A stretch of DNA of 64,000 bases, taken from Sphingomonas sp. Leaf208 (lineage in GTDB: Bacteria; Pseudomonadota; Alphaproteobacteria; Sphingomonadales; Sphingomonadaceae). The notes beneath the pieces are model-generated. The model made no database searches and was not told where the DNA came from. It saw nothing but the letters and a program-made list of their open reading frames with translations. The position numbers and the translations under genes were made by a program. The DNA lies in assembly GCF_001421415.1 (NCBI RefSeq), contig NZ_LMKH01000023.1, forward strand, positions 124,001 through 188,000, read 5' to 3'. Of this stretch, positions 1-8,415 are shown piece after piece; positions within the stretch are counted from its first letter, which is position 1, and each line of letters starts with the position of its first letter.

Positions 1-1
1 G

Positions 2-1057
2 CGGCAGGAACTGACGCGAGCGGCGGTGCACCGGCTGGCGCAGATCGGCGCGCGCGGCGATTCGTACCGGCCGCTCGGGCATTGCGTCGACGAGAAGGCG
101 GTCGTGAACGCCGCGGTCGGTCTGCTCGCGACCGGCGGCTCGACCAACCATCTGCTCCACGTGCCGGCGATCGCTCGCGCGGCAGGGATCATCATCGACT
201 GGGAGGATTTCGACCGCCTCTCCTGTGCGGTCCCGCTGATCGCGCGCGTCTATCCCAACGGCTCGGCGGACGTGAACGCGTTCGAGGCGGCGGGCGGCAT
301 GCCCTATGTGATCCGCGAACTGCTCGGCGAAGGGCTGTTGCACGGCGACATCATGACGATCGGCGGCGAGGATCTTTCGGCGTACGCAAAGACCGCGGTC
401 GTCGAGGGCGACACGCTCGCCTGGCGCGATACGCCCGACAGCGGCGACGAAACGATCCTCCGTCCCGCGACGGCGCCGTTCTCGCCGGATGGCGGCATGC
501 GGATCCTCGCGGGCAATATCGGCCGTGCGTGCATCAAGGTGTCGGCGGTCGAGCGCGAGCGGTGGATCGTCGAGGCGCCCGCGATGGTGTTCGACGACCA
601 GCTCGACGTGATCGAGGCTTTCAAGCGCGGCGAGCTGGAGAAGGACGTCGTCGTCGTCGTCCGCTTCCAGGGGCCGCGGGCGAACGGTATGCCCGAGCTG
701 CACAAGCTGACGCCGCCGCTGGGGGTGTTGCAGAACCGCGGGTTCAAGGTCGCGCTGGTCACCGATGGCCGGATGTCGGGTGCGAGCGGGAAGGTGCCGT
801 GCGCGATTCATTGCTCGCCTGAGGCGCTGCTCGATGGCGCGATCGGGTTGATCCGTGATGGCGACATGATCCGGGTGGATGCGGTGAACGGCACGCTGGA
901 GGCGTTGGTCGACGCGGACGTGTGGGCGACGCGCGAGATGGTCGCGGTTCCGCCACCGGTGAGCGGCATGGGTCGCGAGTTGTTCGGCATGTTCCGCGGG
1001 CTTGCCGACGAGGCCGAAAAGGGTGCGTCGGCGATGCTGGCAGGCGCTGGGCTGTAA
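2..1057 (+). CDS. edd: 6-phosphogluconate dehydratase, C-terminal part (cut by window edge)
   Basis: This is the C-terminal 351 residues of Edd, which dehydrates 6-phosphogluconate to KDPG in the cytosolic Entner-Doudoroff pathway. The reading frame is open from the first bases of the window, so the start lies upstream; the family is normally about 600 residues. The motifs [22 protein letters not shown] and [18 protein letters not shown] are typical of the IlvD/Edd family. Edd rather than IlvD is favoured by the glk and eda genes that follow on the same strand, and by a separate, clear ilvD at 18.3-20.0 kb. It is followed by a 142-bp gap carrying an inverted repeat, so it may be co-transcribed with glk-eda. 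The upstream part of the operon (often zwf and pgl in sphingomonads) is not visible. Confidence 0.95.
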   Translation, partial: RQELTRAAVHRLAQIGARGDSYRPLGHCVDEKAVVNAAVGLLATGGSTNHLLHVPAIARAAGIIIDWEDFDRLSCAVPLIARVYPNGSADVNAFEAAGGMPYVIRELLGEGLLHGDIMTIGGEDLSAYAKTAVVEGDTLAWRDTPDSGDETILRPATAPFSPDGGMRILAGNIGRACIKVSAVERERWIVEAPAMVFDDQLDVIEAFKRGELEKDVVVVVRFQGPRANGMPELHKLTPPLGVLQNRGFKVALVTDGRMSGASGKVPCAIHCSPEALLDGAIGLIRDGDMIRVDAVNGTLEALVDADVWATREMVAVPPPVSGMGRELFGMFRGLADEAEKGASAMLAGAGL

Positions 1058-1063
1058 TAAATT

Positions 1064-1179
1064 CCGTTCGTCCCGAGTAGGGATCGAGCGAAGTCGAGAG
1101 CCCATATCGAAGGACACCCCCGTGGCATGTCCGTAGATATGCCATCTCGACAAGCTCGATGGCTACTCGGGACGAACGG
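1064..1179. repeat. Inverted repeat PAL-G between edd and glk
   Basis: Arms CCGTTCGTCCCGAGTAG (1064-1080) and its exact complement (1163-1179) enclose a spacer that has a second, imperfect stem built on GATCGAGCGAAGTCGAGAG. The element lies inside an apparent operon, so its hairpin could alter edd/glk transcript ratio. It is the only copy of this family in the window. Confidence 0.85.
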
Positions 1180-1199
1180 CAGGGGGTTAGGAGAGACGA

Positions 1200-2168
1200 A
1201 TGGAAATCGTAGCGGCAGATATCGGCGGCACGCACGCCCGCTTCGCGATCGCCGAGGTCGAGAACGGCCGCGTCGTGTCGCTCGGCGAGCCGGCGACGCT
1301 GAAGACCGCGGACCACGCGTCGCTCCAGACCGCGTACCAGGCGTTCGAAGCTGGGCTAGGTCGCCCCCTGCCCCGCGCGCTCGCGATCGCGGTCGCGTCG
1401 CCGGTCGCGAACGACGTCATTCGGCTCACCAACAACCCGTGGATCATCCGCAAGTCGCTGATCACCGAGCGGCTGAAGGCCGACCAGTGGGTGGTGGTCA
1501 ACGATTTCGGCGCGGTCGGTCATGCCGTCGCGCAGGTGCCTAGTAGCGACTTCATCCATCTCTGTGGCCCCGATACGCCGCTGCCGTCCGAGGGCATCAC
1601 GACGATCTGCGGCCCCGGCACCGGGCTCGGCGTCGCGCAGTTGCTGCGGCGTAAGGACGGCTATCAGGTGCTCGAGACCGAGGGAGGCCACATGGACTTC
1701 GCCCCGCTCGACGGGATCGAGGATGCTTTGCTGAAGCGCCTGCGCAAGACGTTCACGCGCGTCTCGGCCGAGCGCGTCGTCGCAGGGCCCGGCATCGTCG
1801 CGATCTACGAGACGCTTGCCGCTCTGGAGGGCCGCGCGGTTCCAAGCCATGACGACAAGACGATCTGGACCGAGGCGATCGACGGTACCGATTCGATCGC
1901 GCTCGCCGCGCTCGACAGGTTCTGCCTGGCGCTCGGCGCGGTCGCAGGCGATCTGGCGCTGGCACAGGGCGCCAAGGCGGTCGTGATCGCCGGCGGTCTC
2001 GGCTTCCGGATCAAGGATCGCCTGATTCGCTCGGGCTTCGACCAGCGCTTCGTCGCCAAGGGTCGCTTCCAGGGCATGATGGCGGCGATGCCCGTCAAGC
2101 TCATTACCCATCCCCAGCCCGGCCTGTTCGGCGCCGCGGCCGCCTTCGCACAGGAACATACCCAATGA
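1200..2168 (+). CDS. glk: Glucokinase
   Basis: This 322-residue cytosolic kinase phosphorylates glucose to glucose-6-phosphate to feed the Entner-Doudoroff route. The phosphate-binding motif ADIGGTHARFAI lies at residues 6-17. The later GPGTGLGVAQLL and ETEGGHMDFAP motifs are diagnostic for bacterial Glk of the ROK-related, ATP-dependent group. The ATG is preceded by a GGAG at a good distance (GTTAGGAGAGACGAATG). The stop overlaps the eda start in an ATGA, which implies translational coupling. The length matches the family. The neighbours edd and eda make the assignment very safe. Confidence 0.96.
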   Translation: MEIVAADIGGTHARFAIAEVENGRVVSLGEPATLKTADHASLQTAYQAFEAGLGRPLPRALAIAVASPVANDVIRLTNNPWIIRKSLITERLKADQWVVVNDFGAVGHAVAQVPSSDFIHLCGPDTPLPSEGITTICGPGTGLGVAQLLRRKDGYQVLETEGGHMDFAPLDGIEDALLKRLRKTFTRVSAERVVAGPGIVAIYETLAALEGRAVPSHDDKTIWTEAIDGTDSIALAALDRFCLALGAVAGDLALAQGAKAVVIAGGLGFRIKDRLIRSGFDQRFVAKGRFQGMMAAMPVKLITHPQPGLFGAAAAFAQEHTQ

Positions 2169-2773
2169 CCGCAACTATCGCCGACATCATGCAGACCAGC
2201 GCCGTCATTCCGGTGCTGGTGATCGAGGACGCGGCGCTCGCCCGTCCGCTCGCCGAGGCGCTGGTCGCCGGTGGCCTGCGCGTGCTCGAGGTGACGTTGC
2301 GCACCGGCGCGGCGCTGGAGGCAATCGCCGAGATGAAAAGGGTACCGGGCGCGATCGTCGGTGCCGGTACCGTCGTCAACACGCAGCAGTTCTCGCAGGT
2401 CCGGGACGCAGGGGCGGAGTTCATCGTTTCGCCGGGGCTGACCGAACGCCTTGCCACGCCGATCATCGAGAGCGGCATTCCGTTCCTGCCGGGGATCGCC
2501 AATGCGGCGGATATCATGACCGGGCTCGATCTGGGTCTGACGCACTTCAAGTTCTTCCCGGCCGAGGCGAATGGCGGGTTGAAGGCGCTCAAGGCTCTGG
2601 CCGCGCCGTTCTATCAGTGCAGCTTCTGTCCGACTGGCGGGATCACCGAAGCGAGCGCGCTCGAGTGGCTGGCGTTCAAGCCGGTGCTGTGTGTTGGCGG
2701 GAGCTGGGTGACCGGCGGGACGATGGCCGAGATCGAGATCAAGGCGCGCGCGGCGAATGCGCTGCGGGGATAA
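2165..2773 (+). CDS. eda: KDPG aldolase (2-dehydro-3-deoxy-phosphogluconate aldolase)
   Basis: Eda cleaves KDPG to pyruvate and glyceraldehyde-3-phosphate, the last Entner-Doudoroff step. The 202-residue TIM-barrel protein carries the Schiff-base lysine in LTHFKFFPAE (Lys129) and the conserved catalytic glutamate in the LEVTLRTG strand. GAGTVVNTQQ and FCPTGGI are also family motifs. The start codon overlaps the glk stop by 4 bp (ATGA), so the two are co-translated. The gene ends just before palindromic element PAL-E, which separates it from convergent mltG. Confidence 0.96.
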   Translation: MTATIADIMQTSAVIPVLVIEDAALARPLAEALVAGGLRVLEVTLRTGAALEAIAEMKRVPGAIVGAGTVVNTQQFSQVRDAGAEFIVSPGLTERLATPIIESGIPFLPGIANAADIMTGLDLGLTHFKFFPAEANGGLKALKALAAPFYQCSFCPTGGITEASALEWLAFKPVLCVGGSWVTGGTMAEIEIKARAANALRG

Positions 2774-2775
2774 TT

Positions 2776-2931
2776 CCTCCCCGGCACGGGGAGGGGGACC
2801 GCGACGCGCAGCGGCGGGGTGGAGGGGGAGTGCCACGAGCGTACCGCCAGCCGTAGTCGCCACTCCTGGTACGCTCGCGGTGAGCCCCCTCCACCATCCT
2901 GCGGATGGTCCCCCTCCCCGTTCCGGGGAGG
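2776..2931. repeat. Palindromic element PAL-E, copy 1
   Basis: Arms CCTCCCCGGCACGGGGAGG... and ...CCTCCCCGTTCCGGGGAGG form a long imperfect inverted repeat that fills the gap between convergent eda and mltG. It could serve as a bidirectional terminator. The same family recurs at 33.0 and 61.6 kb. Confidence 0.8.
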
Positions 2932-2932
2932 A

Positions 2933-3901
2933 TTACATCTCGCCGCGGGCTTTGCGGATGGCGTACCATTTCTTCACGTTGGCGTTGTGTTCGGCCAGCG
3001 TGTTTGCGAACACGTGGCCGCCGGTGCCGTCCGCTACGAAATACAGCGCTTGAGTTTGCGCAGGATCGAGCACCGCGTCGATCGAGGCGCGGCCGGGGTT
3101 GGCGATCGGCCCGACCGGCAGGCCCGCTTCGGCATAGGTATTGTAGCCATTCTTCGCATGCAATTCCGATCGCAGGATGCGGCGGCCTAGCGGGCGGCCC
3201 TTGGTGATCGGGTAGATCACGGTGGGGTCGGCCTGGAGCGGCATGCCGTTGCGCAGGCGATTGCCGTAGACTGCGGCGACGGTGCGGCGTTCGGAGGGCT
3301 TGCCGGTTTCCTTCTCGACGATCGAGGCGAGGATGATCGCCTGCTCGGGCGTCGTCACCGCGATGCCGGGCTTACGCGTGGCCCAGGCGGTGGCGAGGTA
3401 GGTCTTCATCGCCGCCTGCATCCGCACCACGACCGAGGCGCGGGTGTCGCCGGCCTGGAAGGCGTAGCTGTCGGGGAGTATCGAGCCTTCAGCGGGGACC
3501 GGCACGGTGCCGGTCAGGCCTTCCGCCTTCGTCAGCGCGTCGTGGACGAGGACCGAGGGATAGCCTTCGGGGACGACGACGAGGCGCTGGACGACCTTGC
3601 CGCCCTGCATCAGCTTGAGGATGTCGGACTGGCTGGTGTGCGGCGCGATGCGGTATTCACCGGCCTTGATCGGGTCGCCCGAGCCGAACACTCGGGCATA
3701 CAAACGGAAGCGGCGGGCCGAGGGAATCGCGCCGGCCTTTTCGAGTTCGGTGGCAGCGCCAGCCAGCGTGCTGCCTTCGCCGATCTGGACGGTCAGCGTG
3801 CGGGGTGCTGGGCCGGCGCCGCCCCAGCCTTGGACGACCAGGAACAGCGCGACGACTGCCGCCAGGCCTAAGACGAGTCCGAAACAGCCGACCTTGCGCA
3901 T
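2933..3901 (-). CDS. mltG: Endolytic murein transglycosylase MltG
   Basis: MltG is an inner-membrane lytic transglycosylase that cuts nascent glycan strands and is thought to terminate their elongation. The 322-residue protein has an N-terminal membrane anchor (residues about 5-24), then a YceG fold. The catalytic glutamate is expected in SIVEKETG, followed by ADPTVIYP and the GLPVGPIANPG signature. The start MRKVGCFG is chosen because GAGGTAGTG precedes it. The frame stays open further upstream only because it reads through palindrome PAL-A (3911-3967). It lies directly downstream of fabF on the same strand, a common alphaproteobacterial arrangement. Confidence 0.94.
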   Translation of the reverse strand: MRKVGCFGLVLGLAAVVALFLVVQGWGGAGPAPRTLTVQIGEGSTLAGAATELEKAGAIPSARRFRLYARVFGSGDPIKAGEYRIAPHTSQSDILKLMQGGKVVQRLVVVPEGYPSVLVHDALTKAEGLTGTVPVPAEGSILPDSYAFQAGDTRASVVVRMQAAMKTYLATAWATRKPGIAVTTPEQAIILASIVEKETGKPSERRTVAAVYGNRLRNGMPLQADPTVIYPITKGRPLGRRILRSELHAKNGYNTYAEAGLPVGPIANPGRASIDAVLDPAQTQALYFVADGTGGHVFANTLAEHNANVKKWYAIRKARGEM

Positions 3902-3910
3902 CACTACCTC

Positions 3911-3967
3911 TTGTTCTCCCGCAAAGGCGGGAGCCCAGTCTGGGCCCCCGCCTTCGCGGGGGAACAA
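3911..3967. repeat. Palindromic element PAL-A, copy 1
   Basis: TTGTTCTCCCGCAAAGGCGG and its near complement at the right end surround a 6-8 bp centre. It sits between fabF and mltG, 7 bp after the fabF stop and 9 bp before the mltG start codon region, so it is transcribed with both. Confidence 0.85.
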
Positions 3968-3973
3968 ACCTTC

Positions 3974-5236
3974 TTAACGGACCTTCGTCATCACCAGCGA
4001 CGCATTCGTGCCGCCGAAGCCGAACGAATTGTTCAGCACCGCGCGGACTTCACGCTTCTTGGCCACGTGCGGGACGAGGTCCACGCCCACGCAGCTGTCG
4101 CTCGGATTGTCGAGGTTGAGCGTCGGCGGGACGATCTGGTCCCGGAGCGCGAGGATGCAGAAAATGCTCTCGACCGCGCCGGCACCGCCGAGCAGATGAC
4201 CGATCGCGGACTTGGTCGACGACATCGACAGACCCGAGATCGCATCGCCGAACAGGCGGCGGACCGCACCGAGTTCGAGCTCGTCACCCAAAGGCGTCGA
4301 GGTGCCGTGCGCGTTGATATAGTCGATGTCCTCGAGCGCGAGGCCCGACTTCTTGATCGCCATCTGCATCGACCGGAACGCGCCATCGCCTTCCGGATGC
4401 GGCGCGGTCACGTGATACGCGTCGCCCGACAGGCCGTAGCCGATCACCTCGGCATACATCTTCGCACCGCGCGCCTTGGCGTGTTCGTACTCCTCGAGCA
4501 CCAGCACGCCCGCACCCTCGCCCATCACGAAGCCGTCGCGGTCCTTGTCGTAGGGACGCGAGGCCTTTTCGGGCGAATCGTTGAAGTTGGTCGACAGCGC
4601 GCGCGCCTGTGCGAACCCGGCGATGCCGAGCGGGCAGACGGTGCCCTCCGCGCCGCCCGCGAGCATCACGTCGGCGTCGTCCATCGCGATCATCCGCGCT
4701 GCATCGCCAATGGCGTGCGCGCCGGTCGAGCAGGCGGTGACGACCGCGTGATTCGGGCCGCGCAGACCGTATTTGATCGAGACCTGACCCGAGATCAGGT
4801 TGATCAGACGGCCGTGGACGAAGTGTGGCGAAACGCGACGCGGGCCCTTGGTGTGGAGGACGATCGATTCGCTCTCGATACCCGGCAGGCCGCCGATGCC
4901 CGAGCCGATCGACACGCCGGCACGCCAGCTCTCTTCGAGCGTCATTTCGGTCAGCCCGGCGTCTTCCAGAGCTTGGCCCGCGGCGTCGATGCCGTAGATG
5001 ATGAATGGATCGACCTGGCGCTGGACCTTGTGATCGACGCGCTTGGCCGGATCGAAGCCATATTCGTGGTCGGCCGGCTTCACCTCGCAGGCGATGCGGC
5101 ACACCTGATCCGACGCGTCGAAGCGCGTGATCGGGCCCGCGCCCGACTTGCCGGCGAGGATATTCGCCCAGGCCGTTTCAACATCCGCCCCAAGGGGGGT
5201 GACCAGGCCTAGCCCGGTTACGACGACACGCCGCAT
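3974..5236 (-). CDS. fabF: Beta-ketoacyl-ACP synthase II
   Basis: FabF condenses malonyl-ACP with acyl-ACP in fatty acid elongation. The 420-residue protein has the thiolase fold: the nucleophile Cys169 in VVTACSTGAHA, the first active-site histidine in NAHGTSTPLGD and the second in SAIGHLLGGAGAVE. The C-terminal glycine-rich FGFGGTNASLV is typical. The length is standard. acpP lies 121 bp upstream with a terminator-like hairpin between them, so fabF probably receives part of the acpP transcript. mltG follows. Confidence 0.97.
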   Translation of the reverse strand: MRRVVVTGLGLVTPLGADVETAWANILAGKSGAGPITRFDASDQVCRIACEVKPADHEYGFDPAKRVDHKVQRQVDPFIIYGIDAAGQALEDAGLTEMTLEESWRAGVSIGSGIGGLPGIESESIVLHTKGPRRVSPHFVHGRLINLISGQVSIKYGLRGPNHAVVTACSTGAHAIGDAARMIAMDDADVMLAGGAEGTVCPLGIAGFAQARALSTNFNDSPEKASRPYDKDRDGFVMGEGAGVLVLEEYEHAKARGAKMYAEVIGYGLSGDAYHVTAPHPEGDGAFRSMQMAIKKSGLALEDIDYINAHGTSTPLGDELELGAVRRLFGDAISGLSMSSTKSAIGHLLGGAGAVESIFCILALRDQIVPPTLNLDNPSDSCVGVDLVPHVAKKREVRAVLNNSFGFGGTNASLVMTKVR

Positions 5237-5268
5237 GGCTTCAAACTCCGTCTGCTCTCAAAACGAAA

Positions 5269-5305
5269 CGGCTCCCCGCCCTCTTTGCCCAAGGACGGGG
5301 AGCCG
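5269..5305 (-). terminator. Terminator-like hairpin between acpP and fabF
   Basis: CGGCTCCCCG and CGGGGAGCCG form a perfect 10-bp stem. Read on the minus strand it is followed by TTTCGTTTTGAG. It lies between the acpP stop and the fabF start, where partial termination would make far more AcpP than FabF message. Confidence 0.7.
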
Positions 5306-5357
5306 CTCAAATCACACCCTTCAGGGCAGGTCCAAAGGTTTGAACCTTAGACCCTGA

Positions 5358-5594
5358 TCAGGCCTTGTGCTCGTCGATGTAGGTGATGGCGTCCTTGACG
5401 GTCGCAATCTTCTCGGCGGCATCATCGGGGATCTCGACACCGAACTCTTCCTCGAACGCCATGACGAGTTCGACGATGTCGAGGCTGTCTGCGCCCAGGT
5501 CGTCGATGAAGCTCGCGTCCTCGGTCACCTTGTCGGCTTCGACGCCGAGATGCTCGACGACGATCTTCTTCACGCGGTCAGCTGTCTCGCTCAT
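5358..5594 (-). CDS. acpP: Acyl carrier protein
   Basis: This 78-residue acidic carrier protein holds growing acyl chains on a phosphopantetheine arm. The attachment serine is Ser37 in [13 protein letters not shown]. The start [10 protein letters not shown] fits all bacterial AcpP proteins and has GAGGGA upstream; the open frame before it has no family match. It lies between fabG and fabF in the usual fabD-fabG-acpP-fabF order. A hairpin terminator follows the stop. Confidence 0.98.
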   Translation of the reverse strand: MSETADRVKKIVVEHLGVEADKVTEDASFIDDLGADSLDIVELVMAFEEEFGVEIPDDAAEKIATVKDAITYIDEHKA

Positions 5595-5671
5595 GGTAGT
5601 TCCCTCTTCAAATCTGGGGGTTTTGGGTATTTCCTGAACGCACCTAGAACGCGGTAGTTCAGCGCGCAAGT

Positions 5672-6409
5672 TCAGATCATCGCCATCCCGCCGTTCACGT
5701 GCACGGTTTGTCCCGTGACGTACCCGGCTTCACGGCTGGCGAGGTACACGATCGCCGCGCCGATGTCTGCGCCTTCGCCAAGCCGACCGGCGGGAATCTT
5801 CGCGGTGAGCGCGGTCTTCTGCGCGTCGGGCAGTGCGTCGGTCATCGGCGAGGTGATGAAACCGGGCGCGACGCAGTTGACGGTGATGCCGCGGCTGGCG
5901 AGTTCCTGTGCCATCGATTTCGACATGCCGATCAGGCCCGCTTTCGATGCGGCGTAGTTCGTCTGGCCGGGATTGCCGGTGACGCCGACGATCGAGGTGA
6001 CCGAGATCATCCGGCCGAAGCGCGCCTTCATCATCGGCTTGGCGGCGGCGCGCATGAGGCGGAACGCGGCTTCGAGATTGACGCGGATGACGCTGTCCCA
6101 CTCGTCGTCCTTCATCCGCATCGCGAGATTGTCGCGGGTGACGCCGGCGTTGTTGACGAGGATGTCTAGCTTGCCGAGCTTTTCCACGGCCTGTGGGACG
6201 AGCGCGTCGACGGCAGCGGCGTCGGAGAGGTTGCAGGGAAGCGCGACGTGGTCGCCGCCAAGGCTAGTGCGGAAGGCTTCGAGCTTGTCCGCGTTGGAGC
6301 CGGATACGGCGAGGCGCGCGCCCTGGGCAGCCAAGGCCTTGGCGATCTCGGACCCGATCCCGCCGGATGCCCCGGTGACGAGGGCGGTCATGCCTGTGAG
6401 GTCGAACAT
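5672..6409 (-). CDS. fabG: 3-oxoacyl-ACP reductase
   Basis: FabG is the NADPH-dependent reductase of the fatty acid elongation cycle. The 245-residue short-chain dehydrogenase shows the nucleotide-binding TGASGGIG (12-19), NNAG (86-89) and the catalytic set Ser139, Tyr152 and Lys156 (NYAASKAG). The ribosome-binding site (TTGGAGACTGACC) overlaps the end of the upstream GxxExxY gene. That gene interrupts what is normally a direct fabD-fabG junction. The C-terminus [14 protein letters not shown] is standard for FabG. Confidence 0.97.
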   Translation of the reverse strand: MFDLTGMTALVTGASGGIGSEIAKALAAQGARLAVSGSNADKLEAFRTSLGGDHVALPCNLSDAAAVDALVPQAVEKLGKLDILVNNAGVTRDNLAMRMKDDEWDSVIRVNLEAAFRLMRAAAKPMMKARFGRMISVTSIVGVTGNPGQTNYAASKAGLIGMSKSMAQELASRGITVNCVAPGFITSPMTDALPDAQKTALTAKIPAGRLGEGADIGAAIVYLASREAGYVTGQTVHVNGGMAMI

Positions 6410-6414
6410 TTTGG

Positions 6415-6843
6415 TCAGTCTCCAAGAAGGTTGTTCACGCGGAGACGCGGAGCCGCGGAGGGGCGATGGTCGTTTACGATCCGTCGCACTCCCCCTTTCA
6501 GCGTTGCGCCACCGAAGTTGATCAGCAGCCCTACGGGCTGGTCAGTTAGGCGTAGGTAGGTCAGCAATTGTTTGCCGTGCGCGGCGTTCAGTTGCTCTAC
6601 CGATTTGATTTCGACCAGAAGGCGTTCGTCGACGAGTAGGTCGATTCTGAAAGCCGCTTCGAAGCGCATGCCGTCAAACTCGATGTCTACCGGTCGTTGC
6701 CGCGCCACGTGGCAACCCAGACTGGCAAGCTTACCCGCCAAGACCAGCTCGTAGACGCTTTCGAGGAGCCCCGGACCCAGCTCGCGGTGGATGCGAAGTG
6801 AGAGATCGAGCACATCGCCACTGATCTGATCGATTTCTCTCAA
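6415..6843 (-). CDS. GxxExxY family protein (PD-(D/E)XK-like fold) inserted in the fab operon
   Basis: This 142-residue protein belongs to the GxxExxY family, named for the motif seen here as GPGLLESVYE (residues 23-32). A later D-x9-ExK arrangement, Asp68, Glu78 and Lys80 in RIDLLVDERLLVEIKS, fits a PD-(D/E)XK nuclease-like active site. The biological role of the family is not established. The gene sits between fabD and fabG, which are usually adjacent, and is bracketed by a perfect 25-bp inverted repeat (6436-6460 and 6851-6875). Residues 128-136 are encoded by one arm of that repeat, and only six residues follow, so the conserved core ends before the repeat. The start codon choice is moderately certain. 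This looks like a small transferred unit rather than a fatty acid enzyme. Confidence 0.85.
   Translation of the reverse strand: MREIDQISGDVLDLSLRIHRELGPGLLESVYELVLAGKLASLGCHVARQRPVDIEFDGMRFEAAFRIDLLVDERLLVEIKSVEQLNAAHGKQLLTYLRLTDQPVGLLINFGGATLKGGVRRIVNDHRPSAAPRLRVNNLLGD
6436..6460. repeat. Left arm of 25-bp perfect inverted repeat around the GxxExxY gene
   Basis: CACGCGGAGACGCGGAGCCG plus CGGAG is repeated in exact inverted form at 6851-6875. This arm encodes residues near the C-terminus of the GxxExxY protein. Confidence 0.92.
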
Positions 6844-6850
6844 ATCTTCT

Positions 6851-6875
6851 CTCCGCGGCTCCGCGTCTCCGCGTG
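6851..6875. repeat. Right arm of 25-bp perfect inverted repeat around the GxxExxY gene
   Basis: This is the exact reverse complement of 6436-6460. It starts 8 bp upstream of the GxxExxY start codon and ends one base before the fabD stop codon, so the two arms span essentially the whole fabD-fabG interval. Confidence 0.92.
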
Positions 6876-6876
6876 A

Positions 6877-7836
6877 TCACATCTTCTTCACGAGTTCCTC
6901 GATGTCGTCCATCGTGATGACGCTCGTTGTTTCGACGTCGGGGGTGATGCGCTTGACCATCGGGCTGAGCACCTTGCCGCCGAATTCGACGAAGTGGCCG
7001 ACGCCCGCCGCGTGCATCGCCAAAACCGATTCGCGCCAGCGGACCATGCCGGTGACCTGTTGCACCAGCAGGTGGCGGATCGCACCAGGGTCGGCCACGG
7101 CGGTCGAGTCTACGTTGGCGAAGACGGGAACGAGCGGCGCGCGGAGGTCGGCGTCGAGGAGCGCAGCTTCCATCGCTTCGGCGGCGGGCTGCATCAGGGG
7201 GCAGTGGAAGGGGGCGGAGACGGGCAAGAGAACCGCGCGCTTGGCGCCGAGGTCCTTGGCGAGCGCGATCGCCTTTTCGATGGCGAGGCGGTGGCCGGAA
7301 ATGACGACCTGCGACGGGTCGTTGTCGTTCGCAACGGTGCAGATCAGTTCGGGGCCGCCTTCCGCGAGGATCGCGTCGACGGCTGCGCCGGCGATGACCT
7401 GCGCCTTTTCCAGGTCGGTGCCGAGCAACGCGGCCATCGCGCCCTCGCCTACCGGGACTGCGGCCTGCATCGCGCGGCCGCGGAGTTTCAGGAGGCGGGC
7501 GGTGGTCGACAGGTCGAGCGCTCCGGCGGCGCACAAGGCGGTGTATTCGCCGAGGCTGTGGCCGGCGACATAGTCGGCCTTGTCGGCGAGGCGGATGCCG
7601 CCTTCCTTCTCGGCGACGCGCAGGGTGGCGATCGCGTTCGCCATGATCGCGGGCTGCGCGTTCTCGGTGAGGAGCAGGTCGTCCGCGGGCCCCTCGCTCA
7701 TCAGGCGGAACAGGTGCTGGCCGAGCGCCTCGTCTACTTCGGCGAAGACCTCGCGGGCGGTGGCACTGGCGTCGGCGAGCGCCTTGCCCATGCCGACAGA
7801 CTGGCTCCCCTGGCCGGGGAAGATGAACGCGCGCAT
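6877..7836 (-). CDS. fabD: Malonyl-CoA:ACP transacylase
   Basis: FabD loads malonyl groups from CoA onto AcpP. The 319-residue protein begins with FPGQGSQSVGMG. It carries the active-site serine Ser94 in AGHSLGEYTAL, and the catalytic histidine is expected in VSAPFHCPLM. The ribosome-binding site GAGGAGAGGCC precedes the ATG. It is the first gene of the fab cluster on this strand and is divergent from the RcnB-like gene, with a 199-bp shared upstream region. Confidence 0.97.
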   Translation of the reverse strand: MRAFIFPGQGSQSVGMGKALADASATAREVFAEVDEALGQHLFRLMSEGPADDLLLTENAQPAIMANAIATLRVAEKEGGIRLADKADYVAGHSLGEYTALCAAGALDLSTTARLLKLRGRAMQAAVPVGEGAMAALLGTDLEKAQVIAGAAVDAILAEGGPELICTVANDNDPSQVVISGHRLAIEKAIALAKDLGAKRAVLLPVSAPFHCPLMQPAAEAMEAALLDADLRAPLVPVFANVDSTAVADPGAIRHLLVQQVTGMVRWRESVLAMHAAGVGHFVEFGGKVLSPMVKRITPDVETTSVITMDDIEELVKKM

Positions 7837-7922
7837 GGCCTCTCCTCTGTGTTTGGTTTCGTTCGAGCGCGGGGCCTATAAAGGTGCGCGTCGAGTTGCA
7901 ACCTGAACGGACCCCGCGGCCT

Positions 7923-7973
7923 TGCGACAATATGCGACCATTTCGCCGACCTTGCGACAAGCGCCTGCGACAA
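7923..7973. promoter_or_regulatory. Four iterated TGCGACAA-type sites in the fabD/rcnB-like divergent region
   Basis: TGCGACAA occurs at 7923-7930, 7953-7960 and 7966-7973, with TGCGACCA at 7933-7940. The first three sites are spaced 10 and 20 bp apart, i.e. on the same helix face. They lie 60-115 bp upstream of the RcnB-like start and about 90 bp upstream of fabD. A transcription-factor array is likely; the factor is unknown. Confidence 0.45.
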
Positions 7974-8035
7974 TCGGCTCCCAGATTATGGAGGACGCCG
8001 CAGCAACGGCGCCGTGTTTCAAACGGGAGATTATC

Positions 8036-8395
8036 ATGAAGACGTTCATCCTCAGCGCGCTTGCCGCCACCCTCGTCGCCAGCCCGCTGCTCGCCGCAGC
8101 CCCTGCCGAAGCGCAGCAGCAGCGTCGCGAAGTCACCACCGTGCGCCACAACGACAATGGCCGCACCGTCGTCACCAAGCGCACCGTCGTCCGCACGCCG
8201 CAGTATCGCAACTGGCGCGCCGGCCAGCGCTTCGATCGTCGCCAGGCTCAGAACTACCGGGTGATCACGACGTACCGCAACTATCGCCTTGCCGCCCCGC
8301 CGCGTGGCAGCCAGTGGGTTCGCTCGGGCAACGACGCACTGCTGATCAACGGTCGCGGCAACGTGGTCCAGGTTCGTGGCGGCGCGTTCCGGTAA
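8036..8395 (+). CDS. RcnB family periplasmic protein
   Basis: This 119-residue exported protein has a signal peptide (residues 1-26, ending PAEAQ). The mature part is basic and rich in Arg, Tyr and Gln, with the pattern R-RFDRRQAQNYRVITTYRNYRL and a C-terminal GNDALLINGRGNVVQV that matches RcnB/DUF-type periplasmic proteins. RcnB of enterobacteria is involved in nickel/cobalt balance, but sphingomonads hold many paralogs of unknown role. The start has GGGAG upstream. Four iterated motifs (7923-7973) precede the gene and a GC-rich hairpin follows it, so it is probably a single-gene transcript. Confidence 0.7.
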   Translation: MKTFILSALAATLVASPLLAAAPAEAQQQRREVTTVRHNDNGRTVVTKRTVVRTPQYRNWRAGQRFDRRQAQNYRVITTYRNYRLAAPPRGSQWVRSGNDALLINGRGNVVQVRGGAFR

Positions 8396-8415
8396 ATCGG
8401 TAGGGGCGGATCTTG

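Noticed and set aside
3902..3967. N-terminal extension of MltG (MFPREGGGPDWAPAFAGE...)
   Set aside because: It is the translation of palindrome PAL-A; a good ribosome-binding site and a membrane anchor follow at 3901.
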